64,000 nt of DNA from Prochilodus magdalenae. Taxonomy: Eukaryota; Chordata; Actinopteri; Characiformes; Prochilodontidae. Position 1 is the stretch's first letter. Every line of letters starts with the position of its first letter. Below the pieces are notes generated by a model. It ran no database searches. It had not been told where the DNA came from and was given only the letters and a program-made list of their open reading frames with translations. The position numbers and the translations under genes are program-made. The stretch spans positions 875,001 through 939,000 of the forward strand of contig JAMWET010001940.1 of the NCBI GenBank assembly GCA_024036415.1, read 5' to 3'. Shown piece after piece: positions 33,417 to 46,200 of the stretch.

Positions 33417-35626
33417 CTGTTCATTTAGTTAGTTTGCTGCTTGTTGAATATCCATATAAAAGCTCCATCGATTTGAACAGGTTTATAGCAGCTTACAGTG
33501 CAGCAGGACTTCAGTACTGTAGATGGGTGGTGCAAAAAGATGCAAACCTGTGGCACTGTGTATCTGTATACTTAGTTTAAATAACTCTACAGATTTCAAA
33601 ATGTCCTCAAACTATCAGTGAAAACTGAGATCTGATGTTGTGGCAGTGATTAGCTAGGTTCCAGTTTCATTTTGCCAGCTTTGATCGGACAATGAACGTT
33701 CATAGTGTATAGTGCAATCACAAAGCCTCCATACAGATAGTAATACCAGTGTTTTGCTGATCAGGGTCCTCAGGGGACTAAAGCAGACATGGGGATGGTT
33801 GTAGAAGGCTCTTCCTGTTTTTGAAAGTTTATGGGAAACTCATTTCCTCAGTGCTGTGCTTATTGGCGGCGATGCTTTAGTAATGCGTGGAAGAAAACCC
33901 ATGTCTTACACACGTGTGTCCGTCCAACATCTGGGATTTGTTGTGTACATATCTGCGGATGCCAGTACATCAATCCACTGTATATATTTATAAAATGCAG
34001 AAATTGGCAGCGTTTACTGTCGTAGGGCTGCGTCAGCGTTATCAGCAGTACTTACAGAACACGGACCAGCTGCATGCTTCATTACAAAAGCAGTCAGACT
34101 GGTCCTGTTGAGTTGGATTAAGTTTAGTGCAGGTTTTAAACAATACAAGAAGAACAGTATTTGTAGTAGGTCTGAGCAATGTGACCAAATATTTCATTAT
34201 TGTGGCAAATTACGCCACGTTACCGTATCCTTGTGTGACCATGTCCTGGATATTAGTGGTGCATGTGTAACCCTGTCGAGCTGCGTGTTTTGTTATATAC
34301 AGAGCAAAATGACTGCAACAGTGAATGTAATATTGTGTTCAGTATATATTCATACATTTATCAAAATGGAGCTCTGCTGGTTCTCCGTTCCGTGTTCTAG
34401 CTGATCAGATAAAAAAAAGCAATTGTATGGCATATCTTGTATTGTGGTTGTGAAAGTGTAATTGACATCCATTTTTCCATATTGCCCAGCCCTTATAGCA
34501 TTGTGGACATTCTGCATCACTGTTTGGTGAAAATTCGTTGCGGTGGTGTTGTTGTTGTTGTTGTTGTTGTTGTTGTCGTTGTGTGCAGTCTTGTTTGACA
34601 AAAAGAAAAACCTCTTTACATTTTTTCCTTTTTTTAAGCATCGATTAAAAAGCCAGAAACGGAGCACAATATTGGACAATCAAATAAATAACTTTACTAC
34701 AACTGTATAATTAATAAAGCAGTTTTGTTGTAACATTAAATTAAAATGTAAGTTGTGTGATGTTATGATGTTAAATTGAATGTATGGAAAAAGGGCAATA
34801 ATTATTAATCATAATAACCAGACCTCTAAGCATGTAATGGATGTGTGCAGTACGTGTTGAGGCTTTCCATGCTCATGTGTTCTGTGGATTCTCTTCACAG
34901 GTGTATCTCATCAATGTCACTTACTCCGACTCCACGTCCCACATCATCTACAGGAGATACAGCAAGTTCTTTGACCTTCAGGTAAAACTGATACATTCTC
35001 TATTCTTTCTCTGGCACTCTGTCTCTCAGCACCAGGGCACAGAATTAATGAACTAAAAGATGAGTCGGTTCACTCCAAGCTGAATATTTTAACTACTAGC
35101 TTATAGGCTCTGCAACTGCAACTCAGAGAAGCGTGTTCTCTGTAGATGATGTGTTTACACGAAACACAGCTCGCTTACAATCAGAAACATGCAAGCATGC
35201 TAAACTAACAGTGCTGCCAAAGCAGGATTAAACATATCTATGGACCAGTTATATCTTACCTTTGATGACGAGTGTCAGTGTACCAGCACTTTGTAATGTT
35301 TTTGCTAGGGCATTTTAAAATGGCCTGTTTTAATAGAAGAGCATTGTAATTCACAGACCAGTGTAGAACAGCGCAGAACCTTGCTTAAAATTGACAGTAG
35401 GTCGAAATCAGTACCCTTAACTCCAGATATCAGAACTCACTTTTACTTAGTGCATGCATTTATTCCTAAATCTCCAAATTCAAATTGCATTTGTGCTAAG
35501 CAGTTTAAAAATGTTTCTACACGTTTAATTGAGTAGTGATCATTAAACAGCCAACTGTACTATGTGCTTGCCTGCCAATCAAAATGTGTTGATGTGTATG
35601 TATGTATGTATGTATGTATGTATGTA

Positions 35627-35687
<61 letters not shown>

Positions 35688-36104
35688 GTATGTATGTATG
35701 TGTTTGAAGATTTGGACACTTCTGTGGTGGACATTTATAATTGCACACAACAACCAGAATAAGGTTTTGTTATGTCGCTTGTGCTTTAAGGCCCTTCCCC
35801 GGGTGGATGAATGTGGTGATTGCGTTGTAAGAGGATGAGAATGTGTCTTCTGAGGATCTACATCGATGTAATTTTAATGTAGCATGAAAGCTGGGCCTTC
35901 TTTTGAGCCTCTGTGTGTGTGACACGTAAATACATGAAGACGTGGGATGTTCTGGAAAACTCCTGCGGGATCCGACCGACCCCTCTGACTTTTCCATTAT
36001 TATTTCAGCCTTTATAGGTTGACTCACAGCAGCATTCACACACTGGTTATTTTCCTCCTGACTCAGAAATGCATCTTCTTTCAGTTTAAACACAAAAAGC
36101 TTCA

Positions 36105-36185
<81 letters not shown>

Positions 36186-36186
36186 G

Positions 36187-36272
<86 letters not shown>

Positions 36273-36670
36273 TTTTTTTCTTTCTCTCACTCTCTCTTGC
36301 TCTCTCTCTCGCTCTCTCACTCTCTCTCAGTGCTCTACAGTTCCTTTTACTCTCACTCATCTAAAATTACTCTGTAGCGAGGAGAGCTTTACAGAGTCAG
36401 CTCAAACACGAGTTGATGTGCGTTTTTATACATTATGTCAGATGTGTATTTATGGTAATTTGGGAATCTGTTATGTATCCACCCACTAAATAACTGCAAT
36501 CACAAATGCAAATATACGGATTCAGTTAAATGCAATTATTTTGTCTGTCAAGTTCTACTGTAAGACTTGGAGATGATAAATCTTGTAAGTGTTTACATCT
36601 TTAATATCTCTCTCTCTCCCTCTATCCCTCTCTCTCTCTCTCTCTCCCTCTCTCTGAGGCTTACTCTTGT

Positions 36671-36724
<54 letters not shown>

Positions 36725-36744
36725 TCTCTGAGTCTTACTCTTGT

Positions 36745-36790
<46 letters not shown>

Positions 36791-36810
36791 TCTCTGAGGC
36801 TTACTCTCGT

Positions 36811-36860
<50 letters not shown>

Positions 36861-37221
36861 TCTCCCTCTCTCTCTCTCTCTCTCCCTCTCTCCCTCTCTC
36901 CCTCTCTCTCTCTCTCTCTCTCCCTCTCTCTGAGGCTTACTCTTGTGCTCTCTCTCTCTCTCGATTCTTTTTTTGCTGTTTGGGGGTTATATTTGTGAAC
37001 CTGACGATCAGGATGGGTTTGTCCTGAATTTGTAAAGCAACGGTGTGGTAGTGTGGGGGTATGGTAGTGTAAGGGTGTGGTAGTGTGGGGGTATGGTAGT
37101 GTAAGGGTGTGGTAGTGTAGGGTCTGATTGTTTAAAGTTGTGTGTTGTTTGTTTCTAGAGTTTGATGTGTTTCAAAAGTCTCTCTCTCTCTCCCTACCTC
37201 CCTCTGAGTCTCTCTCTTTTG

Positions 37222-37262
<41 letters not shown>

Positions 37263-40200
37263 CCTCCCTCCCTCCCATCTGAGTCTCTCTCTTTTGCTCT
37301 CTCTCTTTCTCTCTGAGTCTCGTTTTCACTCTCTCTCGCACTCTCTCTGTGTCTCCCTCCCTCTGAGTCTCTCTCATGCTCTCTCTCTCTCTCCGTCTCC
37401 CCCTTTGAGTCTGTCTTACTCTCTGTCTCTCCTTCTGAGTGTCTCTTGCTCTCTCTCCCTCACTCCCTCTGAGTCTCTCTCTTGCGCTCTCTCTCTCTCT
37501 CTCTCTCTTTTTCTTTCTCTCTCCGTCTCCCCCTTTGAGTCTGTCTTACTCTCTTTCTCTCCTTCTGATTGTCTCTATTCCTCAGAGTCTCTCTCTTGCT
37601 CTTTCTCCTTATCCTTCTGAGTCTCTCTCTCACTCGGAGTCTCTCTCTTGCGCTCTCTCTCTCTCTATCCCTCTGAGTCTCTCTCTTGTTCTTTCTCCTT
37701 ATCCCTCTGAGTCTCTCTCTCACTCGGAGTGTCTCTCTTGCTCTCTCTCTCGCTGCTACAGTGATTGACAGGTTATTTAATATACCGCCTATGAAAGGAT
37801 GTGAGTTTAATACCGTTTAATGTGGCATGCATTACGGTCGGGAGCGCGGGGATTACAGATTGACTTTTATGAGCGGCTTTTACATGGTACATGCTCTTGT
37901 GCATTACGAAAGCCCTCTTATGTTTAAGAAGTTAAGGCACTCCTTGTAGTTTAGCATTTGCTTTGGAAAACATCTGAAAGGGAGTGAACTGGTTCAGCCC
38001 AGTCCCTCAGGTTTAGCCATGGTCTATGTGTGTTTGGGGGCGGTGTTGGGTGTGCACACTTGGAGGCCTGAAACGTCCTTTAAGAATATATCCAGTCCCT
38101 TTGAAGGTTCTGGTTTTATTCCCTTGCATTTTACTAAAAAACTAGGATGTGGTCTGTGCCAAAGTTTTGCCCATATGATGTTTTTCTCCATTGTATTAAA
38201 GGAGCAATGTGTAAGATGACACATTCTGTCTGATTTTTTTGCTGCTTAGTGTGGATCCTTCACCTTGATTCAGAAAAAGTCTGATTCAGAAAAGAGCCGT
38301 CCAAGCAGTGCTGCTACTTTAACCTCTTATCGACACTGCAGCGGCCCATCATTGTCTCTTGAGGTGCAAAGTGGTATTAAGAAACAGGACAGGCTGGGGC
38401 CAGCTGATTAGGATGCTCACTTCAGTGGGTATCTCTGCAAAATGATACATAGACGTCTTAGTCATACTATCAAAACTGTTATTTCCTGACATTCTGTTGA
38501 ATCTTTTTTAAAAAAATTTTTTAATGTTTGACAATAAAAATCTTGCATATTGCTCCTTTAAACTGAGCATACACAAACCAAAATTATGTATTAAACTGTA
38601 CAGAAAAAGCTATTTCAGTGTATTCTTTTTAGAGGAAGTTTCACAAACCGACAAAACATCATTTGATCATAGGGTTTTATCCGATGGACTGTTCAAGTGT
38701 TCAAAATGTAAGAAGTCTAGATCAGAGACTCTCAAATGAACACCTCTTAAATCCTGTATCCAGAAATGTTAATGTGCAGGGTGCCAGATGTTATGATTTC
38801 TTGGTGTCATAACATCTGGCAATGTGAAGAACTAGAGCCCCGGTCAACATGGGTAATAGGGTGTTGCTGATCCCGAGTTTCCAGTTTACATAGACACTGC
38901 CAGGTAGTGTAGGTTTCTTGCACTCTGTGCTTATTCTCCTAATAAACTACCCCATGTTCAGTTCTCTTCGCTATCTGTGTTTGTTACAGCGTGGATGCTA
39001 GTTAATGCAGGTTAATGCATTTGCTCTGCAGCATTTAAATTTGCATGGCTATTGGTAAAAATGTTATTATGTAAGTTGAAGTTGTCAGATTGACTAAGCA
39101 GTTAGGATGTTTCTGTAACACAACCTTAGTTCTGGATTTAGGTTTCAGTGTTATGTGCAACCCCAGGTAGCTAATCAGATACATCAACACTTCAGTCAGT
39201 TACTAGTGATTACAAAATTCAGAACTGGAAGCTGGATCCAAGGTCTGGACCTCTGATCCAGATTCAGTTATTATTAAGAAATAAAAAAAATTATGATTTA
39301 AAATTCTTCATATATCGTTTAATATTTCTGTATGCTTTAAGTAAGTGTTTTGGGAACAACATGAAATTATGAAATGATAAATAACCAGCTGTTATGATGT
39401 GTTTAGAGGTTGGAGGTCTATATCCATACCTTATGACTGTGCAAGAACATACATGTGTGTATCTGTGTATCTAATATGTGTATCTGTGTGTATAAAGCCA
39501 TTTAGTGCCCTGGGCTTCCAGACATTCTGCTGCAGACTAACTCAGTTCACACTCATAGGCGCCTATCAAAAGACCCCACTGTGTTCTGGAGGAAGCCATG
39601 GCCGGCATGCTTCAGCCAGACCAGTGGGGCCAAACTCAAAGCCACCATTGATAAGCTAAAGAGGCCTGACTGAGCAAGCCAAGAGCTTCCCCTGCAACTC
39701 CACAGCCCTTGTGACGACTACAGAAAAGCTGGAATAATAAACATACCAATGGGGGGATGGCAGGCGAAGCTTGGGTGAAGTGTTGACAGTTGTCAATCAA
39801 CGACCTGCAGGCTTTCCAGAGTGTTTTCACATATGGTCCCTTTAAAGACAATCGGTCCTGGTCTTCTTACTAAACAGATTTATGTTTTACATTGTGGTCC
39901 ACTGTTAGAAAATGGGCTTAGTTTTGTATTGTAGCATTCTTTTAGAAACTAACGGATTTTAAATTGTATTGTAGGCAACTTATATAAAATATATAACATA
40001 TACTTAGTTTCATTTGTATTGCAAACTGCCTTTATAATATTGACTTAATTCCTTTTATGTTGTCTTGTAATGGAATTGGTTCCGTTTGTGTTGTGGTCCA
40101 CCAGAATACACTGTTTATATCTTCTTTTAAAGGATAGACTTATGTATATACTATATAATCATATAGTTGGCAAATGTTCCCAAGTCCGCTCTACATTCCA

Positions 40201-43200
40201 GTTCTACTGACAGTAGTCAAAATCCTATTTAGATTTGAATGCTTATTCCACCACGGCATGCGAAATGCACAGGCTCACAGAAAGCCGTGAATATGAATTT
40301 CATTCATCATTGCATTAGTTGTGATTAGTTTTACTGAAGTAATTGTCCAATATTTTCACGGTGTACATAATTAGCCTGCACATATGAATACAATGCACTG
40401 TGCTCTATTCAGAACTTATTAACAGTCAGCCGGCTGTGTGTTATGTTAGCAGTTAATAACAGAAGGTTCATTATATTCTAAATGGAAGCACATGCCTGAA
40501 ACAGGCTAGTTTCCTATTGTGTGGTTATGTGCTTTCTGTATAAGATCTGTATGTCAAGTTTAGGTTATGTAGCTGCACCAAGGCATTAGGCAAAATTCAT
40601 CACTTATCAAATTAGCATTTTGAAAAGCATGCTGTCTCTCTAGCCATACTTTTCGGCCTCCTGTGCTGAAAGATTTGCCAGACAGCTGGTACAACACCAT
40701 TGGTCCACTCCCTATTGGTCTCCGGTCCATTTAAAACATAAAACACCCCTGCTGGCTGGAGAATAAAGCCTGGGGTTTTTGATTATATTATTTTTGAATT
40801 ACAGAGCAGAGGTCTTTGGTCTGTTTATTCAGAACATTGTGCTAGCTCAAATGTACAACGTCCGCTCACATGTGGACTCGGAGCTCTTAAAAGAAGCAGT
40901 TCTTCAAAGCGGTGCACTGGAAAAGCTACGTTTGGTTCCCCAAAGTACGGGTTCTTTAGAGAAGTGTAATTTTTGTCTAGAACTACAAACACCCAGCTGA
41001 GAACCATTTAGGAAAAGAACATCTACATACAGACCCCGTTTGATACGGAATGGTGGTTGAAAAGATGCTACATTTGGTGGCATCAGTGCATTTTCTGGAA
41101 GCATATCATGGGATGCTTGCCAGGCTACAGTGTTGTTTTTTCCCTCGGAGGGTCTTTTGATGATTCAGGTTTGTTTGGCCAGCTCGTCGCTCAGGCTGGA
41201 TTGGAGCCTCTTCCTTGTAAAACATTTATGTGTCTGAGGTTCTCCTGCTTTTAACAGCATGTACAGAGCTACATAAAAGGAGGACCTGAAGCCGAGGCAG
41301 TATATCTGGGATATGTACGTGCATGGTATAGACTGTTTACAGTCTAAGTGTTTTCCACACAGTTACCAGACGATTCTCTTACTATCGCAGGCTTATTTTG
41401 ATTATGGTGCATCTGAAATTTTACAGTGGCTGTACTCCCAAAAAAATAGTTGCTGCACCTAGAAGGAATTAGCTGACACAGATGAAATTTGGTGGGTAGG
41501 TTTGACATCCTGAGACATGCAAATGATTGAAGCTTCACGAAGCTGCACCAGTAACATAAGCAGGGATGGCCCTCATCACGATACCCAACTGACCCAACAA
41601 CCACAATTGCAGACTTCCAGTGAGCAGTCATAAGTCATCTTGCTGGTGCCAGCACCATTGGCAGATGGCTGCACGATGCAGGGCTATATGCACACAGACG
41701 GCTGCATGATGACTGCTCCTAACGCCCTGTCATTGTCGCAAAAGACTACAACACAGTCTGCCAGAATATCAGGGAGTGTCTCAGAAAGACAGAAGGTCAT
41801 TTGATGGGTCCTGCTTTTGTCTTGGTGGAGACGACTGACAAATCTGTGTGTGGAGGTATCGTGGTCAGCACCCAGATACAGTTTTCCAATGCGTCACATG
41901 CCTAAAAGGCCACCTCCACCACAAAGCCTGCAGGAACAGTGTGAGGATAATTGAGCTTCATTCAGAATATTGAGAATTATCGCAGGACACCATTAGGAAC
42001 CTCTACAACTCCTATTCGAGGCGTCTGGTAGCCCAACATCATACTGAGAGACACTACTTCTGTATGTGTAGCTCAGTAAATATCTTCCTTCCCAGTAGCA
42101 CTACAGGTAGGTAGGTGTGTGGGTGGGTGTGTAGGTAGGTAGGTAGGTAGGTAGGTCCAGTCTGATTAACGCATTGCATGTTTACATCCAAGGTTTTCAC
42201 CAGGCCTACTTAATTTTGATTACTGATATTGACATTACCCTCAAGCTCCTCCAATGGGAAGAAATTACATTTGCATTTCATTCTGGAGTAGGTGTCAGCT
42301 CTTTAGCTCTTATTCTCTTGAGGTTTACAGGATTTTAGGGCAATTAAGTTAGCTATTCCTCCAGTCCTATATGCAAAACTGGGTGCACAGATCTACATTT
42401 CATCAAGAATACACCTGGCTTCCTGTAGTCAATAAATTGTGGAATACTGAATGTCCATGGTTAATCAGTTCTATAATTCCTGAGTTATTAATTGTTTGAT
42501 AAAATGTCTAAACCACAACCATGTATCTAAATTTAGACTAAATTGGCGTAATTGAAGTGAAGTGTTTTGTAGCATGATTAGGATGCATCCTTCATGAGCT
42601 CTGAATGTCTTATTGAGTAGTAGGTGTTGTGGCGATAATGAAGTTAAGTGCCATTAAAAGAGGCGAAAGTAAAGCTGCTGAATGTTTTTTCTTTCTCGTC
42701 TGTCGGAGTTTCTCCATTACAGCTACTGTCACCTGTGGAGTGTGAATGTATAGAACATTGAAAGGAGCCATAGTTGAATTGGCAGTTGTTTAAACTGTGA
42801 AAACATGAGAACTGAGAAACATGGTGTAGGTTGCGGTTTCTCTTGTTACCCTTATGTTACAGAAACATGCAGAGAAACAAGAGTACAACAAGTTGAACGT
42901 GTGGATTGTAAACTTGCAATTGATAAACACAAAGTTATTACATTTAAATTATACCAGAACAGTAACAATAACTCTAGAAGCTCTGGAGGTATGGAGGATC
43001 AAAGCTACAGGTACAATAGACCTGCTGGTTCTGCTGTTTCTTGAGTTGAGCTGGAGCAAAATTGGGCAAATGTAGGTGGTCTGGAGGCCGTATCACAACA
43101 CGTATAGGAATGTCTTGGAGAAATGTATTTGCGTTCATTCTGACAGCAGATTAAAGTACATGTGAAAGAGAAATCCTAACACATTTATGTTATCTGCATT

Positions 43201-46200
43201 TTCTCTCAGCGAGGGATTATGGCTGGTGTGGAGGGGAAGCTGAAACATATTACAGTTGTATATGAGAGTTGGGTGCCTCTGGTCATATGTCATCTTTGAG
43301 TGAAAATAAGTTACACGTCCTCAACAGTGAATACACTTCAGTACACAATTTGAGGCTTGAGGTTGTTTGTAGGAAAATGCCACATTTCAATGTACAAGAT
43401 GTTTAAACATTATTTTTAATTTTCGTGTAGACAATCAACATAACATGCCATCTCACCATAGGTGTTTAAACTCTTGCTATTGGCTAATATTATTTTTTCG
43501 CACTTGGTAATCAGAAGAGTCTGCAAAAGTCAGTCAATTTTAACCAGAAGCAAGAATTTTGACTTGTAGTGCAGTATGTTTTTAGAAAATGGGATTAGTT
43601 CAATTTGTATTGTAGTCCATCTTTAGAAATATTTCTGTTTGTACTGTTGTCTGTTTTTAGAAGATCATATTCTTAACTATAGGATTTCTAGAGCATGCTG
43701 AAAATAGCTGGCGAATAGTCAATAGAAACGTGTTCAAACTAAAAAAACAACAAAGAGCCAAATCAAAGCCTGACCTATACTACAGGTCAGCTGTACATCC
43801 CAGTTAATTCTGACAATAATCCAAATCCTGACTAGATTTAAATTCTTATTCCACTAATGTTATCTCACCATATGTGTTCAAACCTTTGCTATTGGCTAAT
43901 GTTATTTTTCCCCACCCAGTGGTGCACGGTGATGTAATCAAAAGTCAGAGTCGATAAAAGTCTAAATTTTGAGTTTGAGTGATGCGACGGTTTAAAGCAA
44001 GGTGGAAATAGCTTTCAGACGTTCCTTTAGACCCACCATGGTTGCTTCTGCTAGCTTGGCGTTTGACTGACCATAGCCTTCTAGTTTAGGTTGAGTTTTT
44101 GTTGCTGAATTGGGAGTGGTTTGCTAAGTGTTGACGTGTTCAGCTGCTTGGCCATACTTCATGAGGTTTCTGGTCTGAGTTGAGCGCACGTTCTGGTGAT
44201 GTGCGGCCTTCGGTTGCTGGATTTTAGTACTGAACATTTTTGTGGCTTGCTGAGTGACCTTCTCTATTTTTTCCTCTTGAGCTTCAAATGCTAGTCTTGC
44301 TGATACAAGCTCTCTGGTTTCTGAGTTTGTACTTGACAATTTTGTGGCTGGCTGACGAAGCTTCTGGGTTTTTTTTTTTTTTCTCTCTCTTTTCCAGCTC
44401 GGTGATCTGACATCTGTACTGCTAGATTGACTACTAGATAAAGGCAAGGTGACAGTGAGCATGTCTGTCTAACCCTGAGGGCATTCCTGTTCTGATATCT
44501 CCACATGCCCTTGATTTAATGAGAAGTAATACATAGGAAGATTATGGGGCTGCATGATACGAATGCCAGTTCTGTTGTGATAGACGGTACTGTGCACAAG
44601 ACAGGCATATTTTTAAGCTGTGTTTCAAATCACTCAAAGCCAAAAGCCAAATAAAAACATACGCTTTGCTGTTTGCTGACAATAAAAAAAAATATAACAG
44701 TATGTGGAGCTGCTGCTCAGACCAGGCCAATAGAGCGAAGGAAGCAAAGAACATTTATTAATCATTACTCTCAGTATAATTCATTCTTTGTTAGATGTTA
44801 ATAATTTGATTTTTACACTTTTGTTGTAGTTTTGGGCCTACATTTTAGTTTCATCTAAAAACTGGCCAAAATGTTGGTGCATCTGTTTTTGTTTTGTTTT
44901 GTTTTTGTTTATTTGTGTTTTGGATGCTTACAAAATGACTCCCTAATGGGAAGGAATGTCACTTTCAAATAGCTGCAGTTACATGTTTTAACCACAGGTG
45001 GATCTTTAAATTCAGACCTTGATGTGTCTGAGCTGAGGTTTGGAGCAGGGCTGTGCAGTGATCGGGGCCTTAAGAGTATGACCAGAGCTTGAACAGTAGT
45101 GTAATCATTAGATGGGCTATAATACAGTGACAGCACTCTCAGAATTGCATTCTTAATTTGATTTATTAGGTAAAACTGATTTAATAAATATGAGCCAGTT
45201 TGATTGAGTATCCCCCTGGTGTGCTTCTCTTCGTAATGCACTTAAGTGAGTGAGCTCTAGTAGAGGTGTACATTGTGTGTATTGTGTTGCACTTTAATGA
45301 CCTTTGTATTGCACTTATAATGACCTTTGTCACTGTGTATTGTGTTGCACTTATAATGACCTTTTCTCCTCTATAGGAATGAGCACTGGGCTGGGGTTGC
45401 CAGGTAATGGTTTACTTGCTCTATGTCTGTGTATTAATCTCTAGATATCAGCACTGGCCCCCTGTTTGGGCAGTGTCTGAGCTCATGGTGAGTTTTAGGC
45501 TCTAAACTTCCTACTAGCTGGAATATTATCCAACGGAACACTAAGCACGGTTGTAAGTAAGCACGGTTGTAAGAGCGTCTGCTAAATGCCTTAAATTTAC
45601 ATTACATTTACATTTACAGCATTTAGCTGACGCTCTTATCCAGAGCGACTTACAGGGTTAATCATATTACAGGTGGGCCAATGTAGTGTTAGGAGTCTTG
45701 CCCAAGGACTCTTATTGGTGTAGTACAGCTTAGTCATTCAGCCCGGGATTCGAACCCCAGTCTCCCACGTGTGGTGGGAGCTACTTGGCAGGTATTGGTG
45801 TTTGTTTGTTTGAGTTTGTATTCGTGCTGTATAGTGTTTTCACTGATACTTACGGCTGATCTAAATGGTTAGAAGCTCTTAGGTGCTATGTTTTAAAAAA
45901 ATGCTAATGTATCAATTTACATTGGCGTAAGCTTTGGATGCACTGCCTGTGACTGATGATGGTTGGTTTGTGGACGAGGCTGTGGAGCGTCTGATTATGC
46001 CTGCTGTTCCGTGTGGATAAAGAGTGATATTTTTACATGCGTGTGGTAGAGTGACATGCTGACTCATTTCATGACTTGTTTCCAGTGTCTGCCTTTGGTT
46101 GTTCCTTTGTCATTCTTCCTTGCTTGTATTCTTTCCATTTTTACAGAGTAGTTATTCTACAGCGCCTACAGACTTTTGCAAAGGGATTTTTAATTGCTTA

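Noticed and set aside
32915..33580. 221-codon plus-strand frame rich in valine and cysteine, and its threonine/histidine counterpart on the minus strand
   Set aside because: They are translations of the TG/CA microsatellite and have no start context, splice sites or domain.
35770..36360. 196-codon minus-strand frame rich in arginine and glutamate
   Set aside because: The core is the GA/CT repeat; the flanks show no homology.
37162..37768. Leucine/serine-rich frames of 109-152 codons
   Set aside because: Produced by the imperfect CT repeat. All frames over such DNA stay open.
45741..45775. A tRNA gene suggested by GGTTCGAATCC on the minus strand
   Set aside because: Only a B-box is present, with no cloverleaf or clear A-box, and it continues into a SINE body and tail.
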